The notes under the pieces were generated by a model, which did not search any database, was not told the DNA's origin, and saw only the letters and a program-made list of their open reading frames with translations. A stretch of 42,343 bases of DNA. It comes from Deltaproteobacteria bacterium (lineage in GTDB: Bacteria > Desulfobacterota > Desulfobacteria > Desulfobacterales > ETH-SRB1). The position numbers were made by a program, and so were the translations under genes. Below, piece by piece: positions 24,924 to 32,468 of this stretch. The DNA lies in NCBI GenBank assembly GCA_030262895.1, contig JAJSZW010000018.1, forward strand, positions 1 to 42,343, in the 5' to 3' direction. Positions within the stretch are counted from its first letter, which is position 1. Each line of letters begins with the position of its first letter.

Positions 24924-25109
24924 TTGAAAAATCGTGGGGTTTTTGCTATCGAAATTGCGAATGTAGATATTATAGATGGGACTCCATTGATAGATATCAA
25001 ACCATATGTTCCGGAAATGGATGCCCCTGAAAATTGTAAAATAGGTTGGCTTACTAACCACAGGTCTGAAATAAAAAAACTAAAGTCTGACAAAAGATTT
25101 GCAAAATAA
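24924..25109 (+). pseudogene. remnant of TrmO-like tRNA methyltransferase
   Basis: A 61-codon open stretch. It begins with KNRGVFA, the family's RGVFATRSPxRPNPIG block cut after the first residues. It continues directly with IEIANVDIIDGTPLIDIKPYVPEMD, matching the family segment xVDxLDGTPxLDIKPYxPExD, and ends with IGWLTNHRSE and SDKRFAK, matching the usual C-terminus. So roughly 13 residues around the SAM-binding RPNPIG are missing, and no N-terminal half is recognisable upstream. TrmO (YaeB) N6-methylates t6A37 of some tRNAs; this copy cannot be functional. Confidence 0.65.
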
Positions 25110-25232
25110 AAGAAGGCATACCAATGGATATGTCGAGACTTTTCGCAAGTCCTTGATGCGCAAAAGGTTGGTGCGGGTCGAGTAAAAAATCGCTCAATTT
25201 AGTATAAATACTATCGGGCGCTCTTGCACCAC

Positions 25233-25338
25233 TATAGACTTTCAGATAATTAATTTCACAAGGCCAGAAGGAGGAAGGCGTATTAGTTATACGTCGACGA
25301 CTGATAACGCAGTGAAATTAATTATCTGAAAGTCTATA
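25233..25338. repeat. palindromic element with perfect 27-bp inverted arms
   Basis: Arms at 25233-25259 and 25312-25338 are exact reverse complements (starting TATAGACTTTCAGATAATTA). The 52-bp centre contains GGAGGAAGGCGTATTAG and ATACGTCGACGACTGATAACGC. No ORF. It lies about 70 bp upstream of dodecin, so dodecin transcripts from an upstream promoter would carry it. MITE-like, family unknown. Confidence 0.85.
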
Positions 25339-25408
25339 ACAGGGTTTGTATATTATCAACCATAGTGCCTGCCATACTCATTGAGTGTGTGGGCGAAAGG
25401 AGAGTAAA

Positions 25409-25624
25409 ATGGCGGAAAGTGTATACAAAATAATCGAGTTGGTTGGAACAAGCACCGAGTCGTGGGAAAAAGCTGCTGCGGCTGCTGTGGAAAAGGCCTC
25501 GCAGTCATTACGCAATCTTCGCATTGCTGAGGTGGTCGAACTGGATATGCAGTTGGAGGACGGAAAGGTCCGCGCTTACCGCGCAAAGGTCAAGGTATCC
25601 TTCAAGTATGAAGGCGATGACTAA
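25409..25624 (+). CDS. dodecin, flavin-binding protein
   Basis: 71 residues from ATG 25409, with AAAGGAGAG (25397-25404) in front; a longer frame from 25385 is not conserved. Dodecins are dodecameric flavin buffers. The family pattern is clear: VYKIIELVGTSTESWEKAAAAAVEKASQSL, then the strand RIAEVVELDMQLEDGKVRAYRAKVKVSFKYE. The substitution RNLRIAEV for the frequent RNLRWAEV removes the Trp that stacks on flavin in archaeal dodecin; bacterial members vary here. Followed by a strong terminator at 25717-25759. Confidence 0.92.
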   Translation: MAESVYKIIELVGTSTESWEKAAAAAVEKASQSLRNLRIAEVVELDMQLEDGKVRAYRAKVKVSFKYEGDD

Positions 25625-25683
25625 GGGGCATGAATGCAACCTGTGAACGTTTACAAAATAACTTAGCGCTTATGGGACTTGCG

Positions 25684-25719
25684 CCCCATTGGTTCACGCC
25701 CATGCCGGGCGTACACAAG
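25684..25719 (-). repeat. group-II-intron-like 5' end fragment, copy 2
   Basis: Second copy of the 36-bp repeat at 24645-24680. On the minus strand the GTGTACG start lies directly after a terminator stem-loop (AAGACGC/GCGTCTT then TT), which is where class C group II introns insert. The minus strand continues GGGGCGCAAGTCCC, resembling the next intron hairpin, then runs out within about 70 bp toward the dodecin gene. Confidence 0.4.
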
Positions 25720-25759
25720 ACGCTCCACACTCGACCGGAAACCTGGTGCGTCTTTTTTA
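25717..25759 (+). terminator. rho-independent terminator downstream of dodecin
   Basis: Stem AAGACGC (25717-25723) with GCGTCTT (25748-25754), extended across a T-T mismatch by CCA/TGG, followed by a run of T. Well placed to end the dodecin transcript. Confidence 0.75.
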
Positions 25760-25852
25760 TTAGCAACGGCAGAGCAGAATGTGCCCTTAGCCTCTGCCGG
25801 GTTGGGTTCCCGGCGGGTAAGCTTTTCGAGAATCATAACTTGCGAGAAAAGG

Positions 25853-26506
25853 ATGTCAGGTCTAAGAACGGGAAGACGAAAATATTACGATATATTCTCT
25901 CATGTGTACGACAAGTTTATCCAAATGCATTCTCGCTGGGATGAAAAAGATACACGGGATGTACTGGTGGAAATGGCTGACCTCGGTGAAACACCTGATC
26001 CTTATATTCTGGATATCTGCTGTGGCACAGGATCTGTCATTTTGGCGTTTGCTAATAACTATCCGGCAAGTCTTACCGTGGGATACGATTTTTCCCGAGG
26101 GATGTTGCTTAAAACCAGGGAGAAGCCGGGTGCCCAAAGGGTGATATTGATTGAAGGAGATGCGATATCCTTGCCGTTTACAGATGAAAGCTTTGATCTG
26201 ATTACCTGCTCCCATGCACTGTATGAATTAAAAGGGCGGACTCGACAAAACGCTTTGGGTGAAATGAAGCGGGTCATCCGATCGGCCGGAGTGGTTTTAA
26301 TTATGGAACATGAGGTGCCTAAACGTCCCCTTATTAAGTTCCTTTTTAACCTCCGGATGGCGGCCATGGGATCTGCTGACGCCAGAGAATTTGTTAGTAG
26401 CGGACTGGCTCCGTTCACCAAAATTTTTCCACACGTTTCGCTTGCCCATTCTCCATCTGGAAAAAGTAAACTTATTATGTGTCGGAAGCAACTTGTAATG
26501 AGTTAG
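25853..26506 (+). CDS. class I SAM-dependent methyltransferase
   Basis: 217 residues from ATG 25853, chosen because the preceding frame reads through repeat and terminator sequence. [12 protein letters not shown] is a typical N-terminal segment. Motif I is [11 protein letters not shown], the acidic residue after strand 2 is in [10 protein letters not shown], then [18 protein letters not shown] (motif II/post-II) and motif [17 protein letters not shown]. It resembles UbiE/MenG-like small-molecule methyltransferases, but the substrate is not readable. Spacing to the cyclophilin gene is about 50 bp on the same strand. Confidence 0.85.
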   Translation: MSGLRTGRRKYYDIFSHVYDKFIQMHSRWDEKDTRDVLVEMADLGETPDPYILDICCGTGSVILAFANNYPASLTVGYDFSRGMLLKTREKPGAQRVILIEGDAISLPFTDESFDLITCSHALYELKGRTRQNALGEMKRVIRSAGVVLIMEHEVPKRPLIKFLFNLRMAAMGSADAREFVSSGLAPFTKIFPHVSLAHSPSGKSKLIMCRKQLVMS

Positions 26507-26556
26507 GATATACTCTAATCTATAATAAACTCAATATATACGAAAGGAAAAATATC

Positions 26557-27042
26557 ATGACGATAAAAAAGTGGGCTACTCCACCGGAAATGCAGATCGA
26601 CCTGGAAAAAATTTACCAGGCAGTCGTAGAAACTGACAAGGGAAACATAGAACTTGAGCTCTATCCCCAATACGCACCCAAAACGGTTAACAACTTTGTC
26701 TTCCTGGCAAGGGAAGGTTTCTATGATGGGGTATTGTTTCACCGGGTGATCAGCGATTTTATGATTCAGGGCGGAGATCCGACGGGTACCGGAAGTGGAG
26801 GCCCCGGGTATCAGTTTGAAGACGAAGTAGAAGGAAATCCGCTGAAGCACGAGACATGTGTAATCTCGATGGCAAACGCCGGGCCGAACACAAACGGAAG
26901 CCAGTTCTTCATTACGCATTCGCCGCAGCCGCACTTGAACGGCAATCATACGGTGTTCGGAAAGGTAATTGCGGGGCAGGAAGTCGTAAACGCAATCCGC
27001 CAGAATGATCGGATGGTTAAAGTGGAGATTAAAGAAATATAG
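26557..27042 (+). CDS. cyclophilin-type peptidyl-prolyl isomerase
   Basis: 161 residues from ATG 26557 with AAAGGAAA upstream. The cyclophilin core is intact: [24 protein letters not shown], the catalytic Arg in [29 protein letters not shown], and [10 protein letters not shown] with HTVFGKV. There is no signal peptide, so it is the cytoplasmic single-domain type. The final segment is short ([18 protein letters not shown]). Confidence 0.93.
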   Translation: MTIKKWATPPEMQIDLEKIYQAVVETDKGNIELELYPQYAPKTVNNFVFLAREGFYDGVLFHRVISDFMIQGGDPTGTGSGGPGYQFEDEVEGNPLKHETCVISMANAGPNTNGSQFFITHSPQPHLNGNHTVFGKVIAGQEVVNAIRQNDRMVKVEIKEI

Positions 27043-27378
27043 GGCGAGTTTTGAATTTAATTGAAAGTAACAATTTAGCCTTTTGAAAAAGAATCTGACA
27101 GGATAACAGGATAAACAAGATTTTATTTAAAGTGTACAAACAAAGCCAACTCTCATTGTAGCTATCCAGTAAATCACAAAATATAATCACAACATGAAGA
27201 AGGTGTGTATCAAGGTATAAGGATTTAAATTTGGATTAACAGGAAAGGTTTCGATAATTTAAATCCTGAATATCTTGTAAATCCTGTCCAAAAAAATAAT
27301 ATTTAAAAGCGCTAAAGTGTTAGAATTAAAAATTCGCTTAGGCAACTTGGGGCAAATAGAAAGGAGGTAGATCTGCAT
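27043..27378. other. intergenic stretch with degenerate dispersed repeats
   Basis: No gene seen. It contains GACAGGATAACAGGATAAAC and, about 200 bp later, CTTGTAAATCCTGTCC, loosely complementary pieces of the AATCCTGTNAATCTTGT-type repeat common in environmental genomes. A strong AAAGGAGGT ribosome binding site (27360-27368) precedes the following chimeric ORF, consistent with the original formate dehydrogenase leader being kept. Confidence 0.5.
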
Positions 27379-27651
27379 ATGAAGGTAACACGCAGAAAAT
27401 TTATCCAGATTTCCGACGCTGCTGCTGCCGGGCTTGCTACCAGCGGTTTGGGCTTTGACCTTAGCGAAGAAGAAGAGGGGTATCGGGTGGATGTGTGTGA
27501 TCAGTGTAGAAAGTATATCAAGGCCATTGATACCAGGAAAATAAAACGACCTGTGTATCCTTTTGTAGAACAGGTCACGACGTTACACCTCGATATGCTG
27601 GCCCAAAACCAGGGACTTCAAGGTGGACATCCGCTATGGCTCAAAACATAG
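27379..27651 (+). pseudogene. deletion-fusion of formate dehydrogenase Tat leader and FdhE tail
   Basis: 90 codons. Residues 1-28 (MKVTRRKFIQISDAAAAG through GLGFDLS) read as the Tat signal start of a periplasmic formate dehydrogenase large subunit, with the twin Arg and RRKFIQ pattern. From about residue 33, GYRVDVCDQCRKYIKAIDTR and VTTLHLDMLAQNQGLQ match the C-terminal metal-binding part of FdhE, the formate dehydrogenase accessory protein. Nothing of the catalytic subunit, the iron-sulfur subunit or the front of FdhE remains. The order fdh structural genes, fdhE, moaA is known in Desulfobacterota, and moaA follows here with a 16-bp overlap, so one deletion of several kb within a former fdh operon explains it. 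An assembly collapse is the alternative. Confidence 0.75.
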
Positions 27652-28625
27652 ACCAATATAATCGCAGGATTTCCTACCTGAGGGTTTCTGTCACAGACCG
27701 ATGCAACCTTCGCTGCATCTACTGCCTGCCGGTAAAAGATCTGAAGCTTCTTGATCATGCTGAGATCTTGAGTTACGAAGAAATCCTGGATGTCATTATA
27801 GCCGGCACCGAATGCGGAATAAGGAAAGTGCGTCTGACAGGCGGCGAACCCCTGGCCCGTAGAAATTTTGTCCGGTTTGTTGCATCCGCGTGCCGGATAC
27901 CTGAACTCGAGGATGTCAGCATCACCACAAACGGTGTGCTCTTAAAGGAAAGAGCCAAAGAAATTTTTGATGCAGGCGTTCGTCGCATCAATATCAGCCT
28001 TGACACACTTAACCGCTTGAAATATGCCAAAATCACGGGATATAATTGTTTTGATGAGGTCTGGGAAGGGCTTCAGGAAGCTGAGGCGGTCGGCTTTTCG
28101 CCCATAAAAATCAATGTGGTGGCTATCAGAGGTGTAAATGATGATGAATTCCATCAACTTGCCGAGTTGTCTGTGAAAAAGCCTTATCACGTTCGGTTCA
28201 TCGAGTACATGTCAATCGGGCATGACAGCAAGTGGAAGCATGAGAAATATATCTCTTCAGATGAAATCAAATCCAAACTCGAGTCCATTGGTCCCCTTCA
28301 CAAAATTCAGCATGCAACCCTCGACGGCCCGGCCGAAAGATATCGATTTGAATCAGCAAAAGGCGAAATTGGTTTTATCAGCGCTCTCAGCCACCACTTC
28401 TGCCCTGCTTGCAACCGCATGAGACTCACAGCCGACGGCAAACTTCGCCCCTGCCTTTTTGCCGACAATGAGGTGGATGTCAAGACGCCTCTTAGAAATA
28501 AATGCACCCGGCAAGATTTGAAGAAACTGTTTCGGGAAGCTATCGCCAAAAAACCAAGGCAACACCACGTCAGGATACCGGATGGTGGAGAGTGTCTCCG
28601 TCCCATGTATGCCATCGGTGGATAG
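27636..28625 (+). CDS. moaA: GTP 3',8-cyclase MoaA (molybdenum cofactor biosynthesis)
   Basis: 329 residues, a radical SAM enzyme for the first step of molybdopterin synthesis. The N-terminal cluster motif is DRCNLRCIYC (CxxxCxxC) and the C-terminal cluster motif is FCPACNRMRLTADGKLRPCLF. TGGEPLAR and the terminal Gly-Gly (AIGG) needed for activity are present. The start overlaps the FdhE-derived tail of the preceding fusion ORF. Linkage to formate dehydrogenase genes, which need molybdopterin, explains its place; its original partner operon appears to be deleted. Confidence 0.93.
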   Translation: MAQNIDQYNRRISYLRVSVTDRCNLRCIYCLPVKDLKLLDHAEILSYEEILDVIIAGTECGIRKVRLTGGEPLARRNFVRFVASACRIPELEDVSITTNGVLLKERAKEIFDAGVRRINISLDTLNRLKYAKITGYNCFDEVWEGLQEAEAVGFSPIKINVVAIRGVNDDEFHQLAELSVKKPYHVRFIEYMSIGHDSKWKHEKYISSDEIKSKLESIGPLHKIQHATLDGPAERYRFESAKGEIGFISALSHHFCPACNRMRLTADGKLRPCLFADNEVDVKTPLRNKCTRQDLKKLFREAIAKKPRQHHVRIPDGGECLRPMYAIGG

Positions 28626-28653
28626 TGCATAGCATGAAAGGTTATTTTTTTAG

Positions 28654-30087
28654 ATGAGAGTATTAATTATAGGAGCAGGTAAGACCGCACGCGAACTTTT
28701 GCGCAGGCTTGGCAAATTCTGGGATGTTACGCTTGTCGATAAATCGGACAAACATTTTCCATATTTCAAAAAGATGAAGCCGGTAAAGAAGCTGATTCTT
28801 GGTGATGCATCGAGTAACATTGTCTTGCAGGAAGCAGGGATTGACAAAACCGATTTTTTTGTGGCGGTCACCAACCGTGATGAGATTAACTTCGAAGCCT
28901 GCGTTCTTGCTCAAAAGCACAAAATCAAGAACATAATAAGTATGATAAATGACTCAGATAATCTTCAAAAATTTCGAGAACTCGGTGTCCGAGTCATATG
29001 CGGCTCCTATATAGTAGCTCACCAAATAGAAATATTTCTGCAAAGTCCAATGATGTTGATAAACAGCGTAGGAGAAGGGCGAGGTGAAGTATTGGAGATC
29101 AAAGCGCTTCGCAATTCACCGGCTGTGGGCAAATCGCTACGTGACATTTGTCCTAAAGATTGGCTGGTTGGAGCAATATACCGGAAAGGAGAAATAATTA
29201 TTCCTCGTGGAGATACCACAATCCAAAAGGATGATCTAATTACCATAGTAGGCCATAGCAGCCTTTTCAAAACGGTCTCCAAGCTCTTCACTCTCGATGT
29301 CCCTAAGTTTCCTTTAGAATACGGGAAAAATATACTGGTTCCTGTGCGGAATGAACAAGACATAGAGACGTCCGTAGAAGAGGCTATCTACCTGACCAAG
29401 GATTTCAAGGCCTCAAAGATCATTTTTCTTGTTTCATCAGGAGTAGTATCTATAGAATACGAGGCCATCATACAAAAAATTGTTCAACTGGCAGAAGGAA
29501 GGGTGGAATTTGACATAAAAAGGATTGAGAAAGAAAATGAGTTGGAAGAAACTATTGTTGAAATGACCCGTCATGAAAATATTGGTTGTGTCGTTACTAA
29601 TCTTTATAAGATTGGTATGCTCGAAAAACTTATGGGTACAAGCAAAGTAGTTAATCTTGCGCATCGCATTAGTTGTCCGCTTCTGGTAGGAAAAAAGCGA
29701 TTCCCCTATAAAAGCATCCTGGTGCCTGCTAACGCAACCAGGGCCGCGGAACTGGCTGCGGAAGTAGCTGTTGACATCGGCAGGATTGCCGAAGCCAGGG
29801 TAGCAACGGCCAGTGTTTCTGATCCGGTATTTATGGCCAGTAAAGACTCTGTAAAATGGGCACAAACTGCTCTGCGTCATGTACGGCATATAGGTGAGAT
29901 GCACCATTTTCCTATCGAAGAGATATTGCTTGAGGGAAACCCGATAAAAGAGATCGCAAACACTGCTGAGGACTTTGATCTTATTGTTATGGGCAGCTCA
30001 ACCAGAGGAATGTCAATTCTCAAACCAAATGTTGGTGAGCACATTATTCATAAAGCTAAAAGCTCTATACTGATCGTAACGTCTTGA
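28654..30087 (+). CDS. RCK (TrkA-like) regulator fused to two universal-stress domains
   Basis: 477 residues. RCK_N Rossmann domain: VLIIGAGKTARELLRRL, TLVDKSDK, LGDASSNIVLQEAGI and VAVTNRDEINFEACVLA (1 to about 120). RCK_C spans about 135-215 (LEIKALRNSPAVGKSLRD). Two USP-like halves follow, about 230-340 (GKNILVPVRNE) and 348-477 (YKSILVPANATRAAELAAEVA, ending LIVMGSSTRGMS and SSILIVTS). It probably gates a cation transporter in response to nucleotides; the CPA2 antiporter gene follows on the same strand. The TGA stop is formed by the first three bases of a palindromic-ended element that fills the gap. Confidence 0.88.
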   Translation: MRVLIIGAGKTARELLRRLGKFWDVTLVDKSDKHFPYFKKMKPVKKLILGDASSNIVLQEAGIDKTDFFVAVTNRDEINFEACVLAQKHKIKNIISMINDSDNLQKFRELGVRVICGSYIVAHQIEIFLQSPMMLINSVGEGRGEVLEIKALRNSPAVGKSLRDICPKDWLVGAIYRKGEIIIPRGDTTIQKDDLITIVGHSSLFKTVSKLFTLDVPKFPLEYGKNILVPVRNEQDIETSVEEAIYLTKDFKASKIIFLVSSGVVSIEYEAIIQKIVQLAEGRVEFDIKRIEKENELEETIVEMTRHENIGCVVTNLYKIGMLEKLMGTSKVVNLAHRISCPLLVGKKRFPYKSILVPANATRAAELAAEVAVDIGRIAEARVATASVSDPVFMASKDSVKWAQTALRHVRHIGEMHHFPIEEILLEGNPIKEIANTAEDFDLIVMGSSTRGMSILKPNVGEHIIHKAKSSILIVTS

Positions 30088-30240
30088 GACCTTAGCAAAA
30101 CGCCCTCTTTTGCCCAAATAGCGCTAAAGCTTCACTTCGTGCCGGCGTCAGGCTCAAATTTTAATCCTCAAAATACTCAATATATTCCTGTGGTTAAAAT
30201 TTTCGCCTTCCTTGAACTTGAACATTTTTCAAAGGTCTCA
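30085..30240. mobile_element. MITE-like element between the RCK-USP gene and antiporter, shares core with 20573-20717
   Basis: Ends TGAGACCTT (30085-30093) and AAGGTCTCA (30232-30240), exact inverted repeats that extend imperfectly inward (GCAAAA against TTTTC). The inner 30145-30220 is 75/76 identical to the complement of 20604-20679, although the terminal repeats differ from that element. The left end provides the stop codon of the upstream gene. No ORF. Confidence 0.8.
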
Positions 30241-30254
30241 TCTTAAGGATTCCT

Positions 30255-31397
30255 ATGGAAATCAATCAGGCTTTCAGCCTAATTATCATCTCCCTTGCTG
30301 TTTTTATCGTACCGATCCTGTCCCGTTACCTGAAAATTCCATCCATTGTGGGAGAAATACTTTTTGGGATAGCTATAGGTAAAAGTGGACTGGGTCTTAT
30401 CATGTCCGGCGAATGGCTTTCGTTTTTGGCGCACTTTGGGTTCCTTTTGCTTATGTTTTTATCAGGATTTGAGATTGACTTTGAGTATCTGGAAAAGCAA
30501 GGACGAAAGCCGGTGGTTTTTGCTCTATTTATTTTTTTCTGCACAGTTCTTCTGGCTTATTTGTTTTCCACACTTATGGGATTCGGTTTTTATATGACGC
30601 TTATTTTGTCAACTACCTCTCTGGGGTTGGTCATACCTACATTAAGGGAGACAGGACTTTCCAAATCGCTACTAGGCCAAAACATCATCCTTGCTGCTAT
30701 AATAGCTGATTTTCTGACTTTATTTGGTATTGCTGTTTATTCTCTTTTTTATCAACACGGCTTTTGCTGGGAAATGCTCAAGCCCGGGCTTATCTTTGTC
30801 TTTGCAGCTTCAGTTCTATATCTCCTCAAACGCTTGGCCTGGTGGTATCCGGAAAGATTTGTCCGACTCATTAAGAGAGAGGATCCGGTAGAAACAGGAG
30901 TAAGGGCAAGCCTGGCATTACTTTTCGTCTTTGTTGGTTTTTCAGGCATTCTGGGAATAGAACCTATTTTGGGAGCCTTCCTGGGTGGAGCGCTCTTTTC
31001 CTTAATTTTCCGTTATCGCGGTGCACTGGAAGAAAAACTCATGGGCTTTGGTTATGGATTTCTTATTCCTATCTTTTTTATACATGTAGGCATGAATTTT
31101 GATCTCCAAGTTCTTTTGGAGTGGCAGATATTTTTAAATGCCGCCGGCCTTTTCCTGGTGGCCTGGATAATCAAGATAATCCCCTCTTTCCTTTTCCGTT
31201 TTAATGGGTTGACATGGGGGGAATGCTTTTCCAGCGGGATACTCCTTTCGGCGCGCCTGAGTCTGATTATTGCCGCTGCTTCCATCGGGCTCAAACTCAA
31301 TCTAATTAATAATCAGATTCATTCCAGCATCATATTACTGGCTATCCTGACATCCTCTCTGGCTCCAATATTGTTTAAGAAAATCCAGTCTAATTAA
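30255..31397 (+). CDS. CPA2-family cation:proton antiporter membrane subunit
   Basis: 380 residues with about 11-12 hydrophobic helices and no cytosolic domain. Family blocks: YLKIPSIVGEILFGIAIGKSGLG, FGFLLLMFLSGFEIDF, STTSLGLVIPTLRE and the ion-site region LAAIIADFLTLFG (Asp in TM5), plus ILGAFLGGALFS and FFIHVGMNFD. KefB/KefC-type relatives carry their RCK domain in the same chain; here the RCK is the separate gene upstream. The pair probably forms a K+ or Na+/H+ antiporter with a detached regulatory subunit. ATG 30255 lies 14 bp after the element at 30085-30240, with AAGGAT as a weak ribosome binding site. Confidence 0.88.
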   Translation: MEINQAFSLIIISLAVFIVPILSRYLKIPSIVGEILFGIAIGKSGLGLIMSGEWLSFLAHFGFLLLMFLSGFEIDFEYLEKQGRKPVVFALFIFFCTVLLAYLFSTLMGFGFYMTLILSTTSLGLVIPTLRETGLSKSLLGQNIILAAIIADFLTLFGIAVYSLFYQHGFCWEMLKPGLIFVFAASVLYLLKRLAWWYPERFVRLIKREDPVETGVRASLALLFVFVGFSGILGIEPILGAFLGGALFSLIFRYRGALEEKLMGFGYGFLIPIFFIHVGMNFDLQVLLEWQIFLNAAGLFLVAWIIKIIPSFLFRFNGLTWGECFSSGILLSARLSLIIAAASIGLKLNLINNQIHSSIILLAILTSSLAPILFKKIQSN

Positions 31398-31405
31398 CCT
31401 CACTT

Positions 31406-31921
31406 TTAACCACAGCTACAGCCAGGACCGCAGTTATCCGGACTTTCAGTACTGCAGCTACAGCCTCCAGCCTCGGTTGATAATTCTTGAGCACTGGGCT
31501 CTCGGACTTCGACAATCTTGACATCAAAATGAAGACGCTGACCAGCCAGCGGATGGTTAAGGTCAACGGTTACAGTATCATCTTCAACTGTTTTTACAAC
31601 AATCATTATAGGGCCGTTAGGGCTTTGCGCTTGAAGTTTTACACCTGGCTTGATATCTGCATCAGCAGGGAACTGGCTACGAGGAATTTCATGCACCAGA
31701 TCTTCTCTTGCCGGGCCATAAGCATCATCCGGTTCTACTGTTATATTGGCGCTATCGCCTGCTTCCATTCCCATGATCTCTTTTTCAAGCCCTGAAATTA
31801 TCTGGCCGGTACCGGTAATAAAGTCAAGCGGATTACCTGTTCGAGAACGATCGACCTCTTCTCCTGAGTCAAGACTTAGGCAATACTCGATAGCTACAAA
31901 TAAATTTTTTGCAATTTTCAT
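31406..31921 (-). CDS. slyD: SlyD-like FKBP peptidyl-prolyl isomerase with Cys-rich tail
   Basis: 171 residues. FKBP core with inserted-flap chaperone domain: SGEEVDRSRTGNPLDFITGTGQIISGLEKEIMGM, DDAYGPARED, then DLNHPLAGQRLHFDVKIVEV. The C-terminal tail GGCSCSTESPDNCGPGCSCG carries six Cys, comparable to the metal-binding tail of SlyD, which delivers nickel in hydrogenase maturation. Here the tail is Cys/Gly only, without the His clusters of E. coli. A well-spaced AGGAGA precedes the ATG and the leader holds an 8-bp hairpin. Confidence 0.9.
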   Translation of the reverse strand: MKIAKNLFVAIEYCLSLDSGEEVDRSRTGNPLDFITGTGQIISGLEKEIMGMEAGDSANITVEPDDAYGPAREDLVHEIPRSQFPADADIKPGVKLQAQSPNGPIMIVVKTVEDDTVTVDLNHPLAGQRLHFDVKIVEVREPSAQELSTEAGGCSCSTESPDNCGPGCSCG

Positions 31922-31945
31922 AATTATATTCTCCTATAAAAATGG

Positions 31946-31973
31946 GTAGAAGTCTTTTTGATAAAACTTCTAC
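31946..31973 (-). promoter_or_regulatory. hairpin in the slyD leader
   Basis: Perfect 8-bp stem GTAGAAGT/ACTTCTAC with a 12-nt loop, 25-50 bases upstream of the slyD start. It could be a transcription or translation control element or an upstream terminator; there is no U run directly after it. Confidence 0.35.
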
Positions 31974-32183
31974 ACCGGGCTTTGATTATATTTTTAACTA
32001 AAGTAAGGCATATTAGTATTAAGTCAATACTGATTGTTTCGTAAAAACCTATTTCATGACGCTTCGAAGAACTCCGCGCTAAAAAACGTATTAAAAAATT
32101 CGAGGTGTGCGGTTAGGCCACAAATGATAGGACATAGGTTACCCAAGTCCTTCCGAATGTTCTAGTTCTCATCGACAGATTCC

Positions 32184-32247
32184 TGTAGGGGCGGGTTTAT
32201 CCCGCCTAAAGCGAATTTGGAAGGCGGCGTAAAGCCGCCACTACGAC
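32184..32247. repeat. REP-like double hairpin
   Basis: TGTAGGGGCGGGTTTATCCCGCC followed by AAGGCGGCGTAAAGCCGCCACTACGACA (shown in parts): GGCGGG/CCCGCC and GGCGGC/GCCGCC hairpins inside an outer TGTAG..GGCGG inverted pair. This type of sequence recurs between genes in many bacterial genomes. Confidence 0.65.
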
Positions 32248-32468
32248 AAATCCTTCATAGCAATTAACTTATTGACAAAACACAGTAAATGCTACCCGCA
32301 CAGGTCGAAAAAATTCGGAACAAAGGTGATTATAAGAGGGGGAAATCAGAAGTAGCAGGAGGAGGTTTAATAAATACTAAAGGAGCAAAAGTAAGCTATG
32401 TTAAGGGCTCATAAAGATGGGAAAAATAATAGTAACTACTCAGGTTTACGGTTAAGAGAATGGTTTTC

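Larger units (their letters stand above)
24397..25408. other. gene-poor stretch with decayed and repeat sequences
   Basis: No intact gene. From the left: an AT-rich tract whose minus strand may be the decayed interior of a group II intron (about 24410-24644), the 36-bp intron-end-like repeat, a hairpin CGGACGC/GCGTCCG (24690-24708), a trmO remnant (24924-25109), a loosely palindromic stretch bounded by GGTGC/GCACC (25170-25230) with AGTATAAATACT at its centre, and the 106-bp palindromic element at 25233-25338. Confidence 0.6.
31922..32468. other. intergenic region between slyD and the GGDEF gene
   Basis: No gene supported. It holds the slyD leader hairpin (31946-31973), the REP-like double hairpin (32184-32247) and, near 32340-32400, an unexplained purine-rich stretch with two Shine-Dalgarno-like boxes (AGGAGGAGG and AAAGGAG) before ATG 32398. 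That frame is only 56 codons and mostly antisense to the GGDEF gene. Confidence 0.5.

Noticed and set aside
25679..25852. N-terminal extension of the methyltransferase
   Set aside because: This part of the frame reads through the intron-like repeat and the dodecin terminator; the family start lies near ATG 25853.
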